Below are positions 5,783 through 7,079 of a DNA stretch of 7,079 bases, one piece after another. The position numbers and the translations under genes were made by a program. The stretch's first letter is position 1; each line of letters begins with the position of its first letter. The notes under the pieces were generated by a model. That model saw nothing but the letters and a program-made list of their open reading frames with translations, was not told where the DNA came from and did no database searches. The stretch is from CAZWRK01 sp964635875 (GTDB taxonomy: Bacteria > Pseudomonadota > Gammaproteobacteria > Burkholderiales > Aquaspirillaceae): contig CAZWRK010000172.1 in assembly GCA_964635875.1 (NCBI GenBank), forward strand, positions 1-7,079, written 5' to 3'.

Positions 5783-5814
5783 TTTGATTTCATCACTCTA
5801 ATGCTGAACAGTAG

Positions 5815-6560
5815 CTACGCACCTGTGAATTTCTCAGATTTATAAGCCAAAAACTCACCCTTACCCACGGGAACTAAGNNNNNNNNNNNNNNNNNNNNNN
5901 NNNNNNNNNNNNNNNNNNNNNNNNNNNNNNNNNNNNNNNNNNNNNNNNNNNNNNNNNNNNNNNNNNNNNNNNNNNNNNTGTGAATTTCTCAGATTTATAA
6001 GCCAAAAACTCACCCTTACCCACGGGAACTAAGCAACAGTGATATTCGGCATTTTGCTTAAAATACTCGATAAAATCCGATAATTCATGCGCATGTGAAA
6101 TCGCATTGTCCACTACCATTAAGCCGCCTGGTTTTAATAATCTTTCAATTTCCACCAGCATAGACATATATAATAACCGTTCAGCGTCGAGGAAAATAAA
6201 ATCGAATGGAGCTTCTAATTTAGCTAAAGCGGTTTCGGCTTCGCCATGAATTTGGTGAATTTTATGGCTTACTTGAGCATTTTGAAAATTAATTTTTGCC
6301 TCTGAAATTTTTTGTAGAGAGCATTCAATTGTTGTGACCGAACCATTTTCTGGCAATGCCGCAGCCAGCCATATTGTTGAATACCCGTTTGAAGTGCCCA
6401 CTTCGAGTATATTCTGAGATTTGGTAGATTTTACTAAAACAGAAAGAAATTCACCCGTATCGCTGGTGATATTTAAATATTTTTTTGATCTTTCAGATTC
6501 AATTAAATCATTAGAACAACCAAACTCTTCCAGCTCAGCAAGAATACACGATAAATTCAT
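5815..6560 (-). CDS. SAM-dependent O-methyltransferase, interrupted by assembly gap
   Basis: Class I SAM-dependent methyltransferase of the COMT-like (methyltransferase_3) type, cytosolic. Motif I 'ILEVGTSNGYST' binds SAM at residues 51-62. D125 in 'FIFLDAERLLY' and D151/N152 in 'LMVVDN' match the divalent-metal ligands of that family, and 'LLKPGG' precedes them as usual. The start has AGGA seven bases upstream. Coding runs from 6560 to 5979, meets 100 N, and resumes in the duplicated contig end. Collapsing the 55-base duplicate gives the end 'YKSEKFTGA' and a TAG stop at 5815-5817, so the true protein is 196 residues. The artefact adds 155 bases, not a multiple of three, so uncorrected annotation will be truncated or shifted. 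The gene is A+T-rich and starts 13 bases after an attC core, so it is a cassette gene. The substrate is unknown. Confidence 0.85.
5824..5878. repeat. Duplicated contig end, left copy
   Basis: These 55 bases are identical to 5979-6033 and abut a run of exactly 100 N. Both copies encode the same methyltransferase residues. This is the signature of two overlapping contigs scaffolded without merging, not of a biological repeat. Confidence 0.92.
5879..5978. other. Assembly gap of 100 N
   Basis: Exactly 100 ambiguous bases, the conventional placeholder for a gap of unknown size. Because the flanks are identical, the real gap is probably negative (an overlap of 55 bases) and no sequence is missing. 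Confidence 0.97.
5979..6033. repeat. Duplicated contig end, right copy
   Basis: Identical to 5824-5878. This copy is in frame with the upstream part of the methyltransferase gene, and the left copy supplies the true 3' end. Confidence 0.92.
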
Positions 6561-6573
6561 TTTCTTTTCCTTT

Positions 6574-6653
6574 GCATAACGTTGTAGACAAGGGATGCGG
6601 CATGGCGGCTTTCACGTAGCGATAGAAGGGCGAGGTTGAGCGCTATGTTAGAT
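6574..6653 (-). other. attC recombination site after the GNAT gene
   Basis: On the minus strand the site opens with ATCTAAC, a perfect RYYYAAC core containing the GNAT stop codon, and closes with GTTATGC, a frequent cassette-junction core. The next start codon follows 13 bases on with its ribosome site, a typical cassette leader. The opening arm is 19/21 identical to that of the site at 4288-4374. TAAC/GTTA pair, but the inner box (GCGC) finds no good partner on the other side, so the second half may be rearranged. Length is 80 bases. Confidence 0.68.
6630..6650 (+). repeat. Conserved attC arm, copy 2 (matches 4351-4371)
   Basis: Same GCGAGGTTG-n-GCGC-n-ATGTTA pattern as at 4351-4371, 19 of 21 positions identical. 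It is placed identically against the TAA of the GNAT gene. Confidence 0.75.
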
Positions 6654-7079
6654 TGCGTTGCGCGACAACCGCATGTGAATAAGAGCAACCGGAATTCCTT
6701 TTTTGTCTTTTCGCTCCTCGATGGCATATGGCTGAAACCCCAATTGCGGGTAAAGCAGAAGGCCAGCAACGTTTTGATTGAAACATGACACCGTTACCTC
6801 AGTGGCCTGATGCTTTGAGAAAGCAAGGCCGATCATCTGTTCGATGAGATAGCGACCTACGCCGTGCCCGCGGGCTAGCGGGGAAACGATGACGTTCCCA
6901 ATGGAACAACTGCCGGCGGTTTCCCAACGGTAAAAATTGGCGAAGGCGACCACGTTACCGTCAAGTTCCACGACCGTTGAGTTTGATCGCTGCGCAATTG
7001 ACTCCTGCAACTGCGATGGCGCCAGCGGGAATTCAGCCTTTGGAAACAAGAAGAACAATTCGTCTTCGCTTTGTGGAAA
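6648..7079 (-). CDS. GNAT-family N-acetyltransferase, 5' end outside the window
   Basis: The open frame continues without a start codon to the window edge, giving 143 visible residues beginning 'FPQSEDELFFLFPKAEFPL'. A TTG at 7056-7058 could be read as a start, but the residues before it fit the family, so the gene is probably cut by roughly 10-20 residues. GNAT proteins transfer acetyl from acetyl-CoA to an amine. Motif A is clear: 'GNVIVSPLARGHGVGRYLIEQ', containing the R-G-H-G-V-G pyrophosphate-binding loop. Motif B follows at 'LLLYPQLGFQPYAIEER', and the end 'VALIHMRLSR' closes the fold. The substrate is not predictable from sequence; resistance or self-protection roles are known for some cassette-borne GNATs but are not shown here. 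The TAA stop lies in the core of an attC site. Confidence 0.9.
   Translation of the reverse strand, partial: FPQSEDELFFLFPKAEFPLAPSQLQESIAQRSNSTVVELDGNVVAFANFYRWETAGSCSIGNVIVSPLARGHGVGRYLIEQMIGLAFSKHQATEVTVSCFNQNVAGLLLYPQLGFQPYAIEERKDKKGIPVALIHMRLSRNAI

Noticed and set aside
5824..6033. Biological direct repeat or transposon target duplication
   Set aside because: The copies sit exactly at the two edges of a 100-N run, so an unmerged contig overlap explains them better.
1..7079. CRISPR array, tRNA, rRNA, transposase, toxin-antitoxin pair or phage genes
   Set aside because: I saw no regularly spaced repeats, no tRNA-like or rRNA sequence, and no product with transposase, integrase, toxin or phage features.

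Overview
The window reads as bacterial DNA, most likely from a gammaproteobacterium. That guess rests on protein families, proteobacterial-type ribosome sites and integron-type recombination sites; no rRNA or other taxonomic marker is present. It has two parts.

Part 1 (about 1-2390) looks like ordinary chromosome: a YqhD-like iron-dependent alcohol/aldehyde dehydrogenase on the minus strand, and a divergent LysR-type regulator on the plus strand. They share a 134-base control region with a good LysR-type dyad. The arrangement suggests that the regulator controls the dehydrogenase.

Part 2 (about 2390-7079) is a run of small, unrelated genes all on the minus strand: a GNAT acetyltransferase (cut by the window end), a SAM-dependent O-methyltransferase, a VOC/glyoxalase-fold protein, a LysE/RhtB exporter, a DUF6714-like protein, a small exported four-cysteine protein, a GFA-family zinc protein and a DUF1330 protein. 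Several stop codons lie inside a TAAC core, followed by 80-95 bases with hairpin potential, a GTT core, and the next start codon a short distance on. That is the layout of integron gene cassettes separated by attC sites. Two sites are supported well (after the exporter and after the GNAT gene), a third fairly well (after the DUF6714-like gene), and a fourth is degenerate (after the GFA gene). No integrase gene or attI site is visible, so this is either an inner piece of a sedentary chromosomal integron or a cluster of attC sites lacking an integrase. Base composition changes from gene to gene (A+T-rich methyltransferase and DUF6714-like genes, G+C-richer exporter and GFA genes), as expected for cassettes of mixed origin.

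An assembly defect lies inside the methyltransferase gene. A run of exactly 100 N (5879-5978) is flanked by two identical 55-base copies (5824-5878 and 5979-6033). The two contig ends evidently overlap. Collapsing them restores an unbroken 196-residue methyltransferase that stops at 5815. About 290 bases between this gene and the VOC gene hold only a frame-broken coding remnant and a stem-loop.

The cassette genes do not form a pathway. They are independent accessory functions (acetylation, methylation, small-molecule binding, export, and unknown roles).
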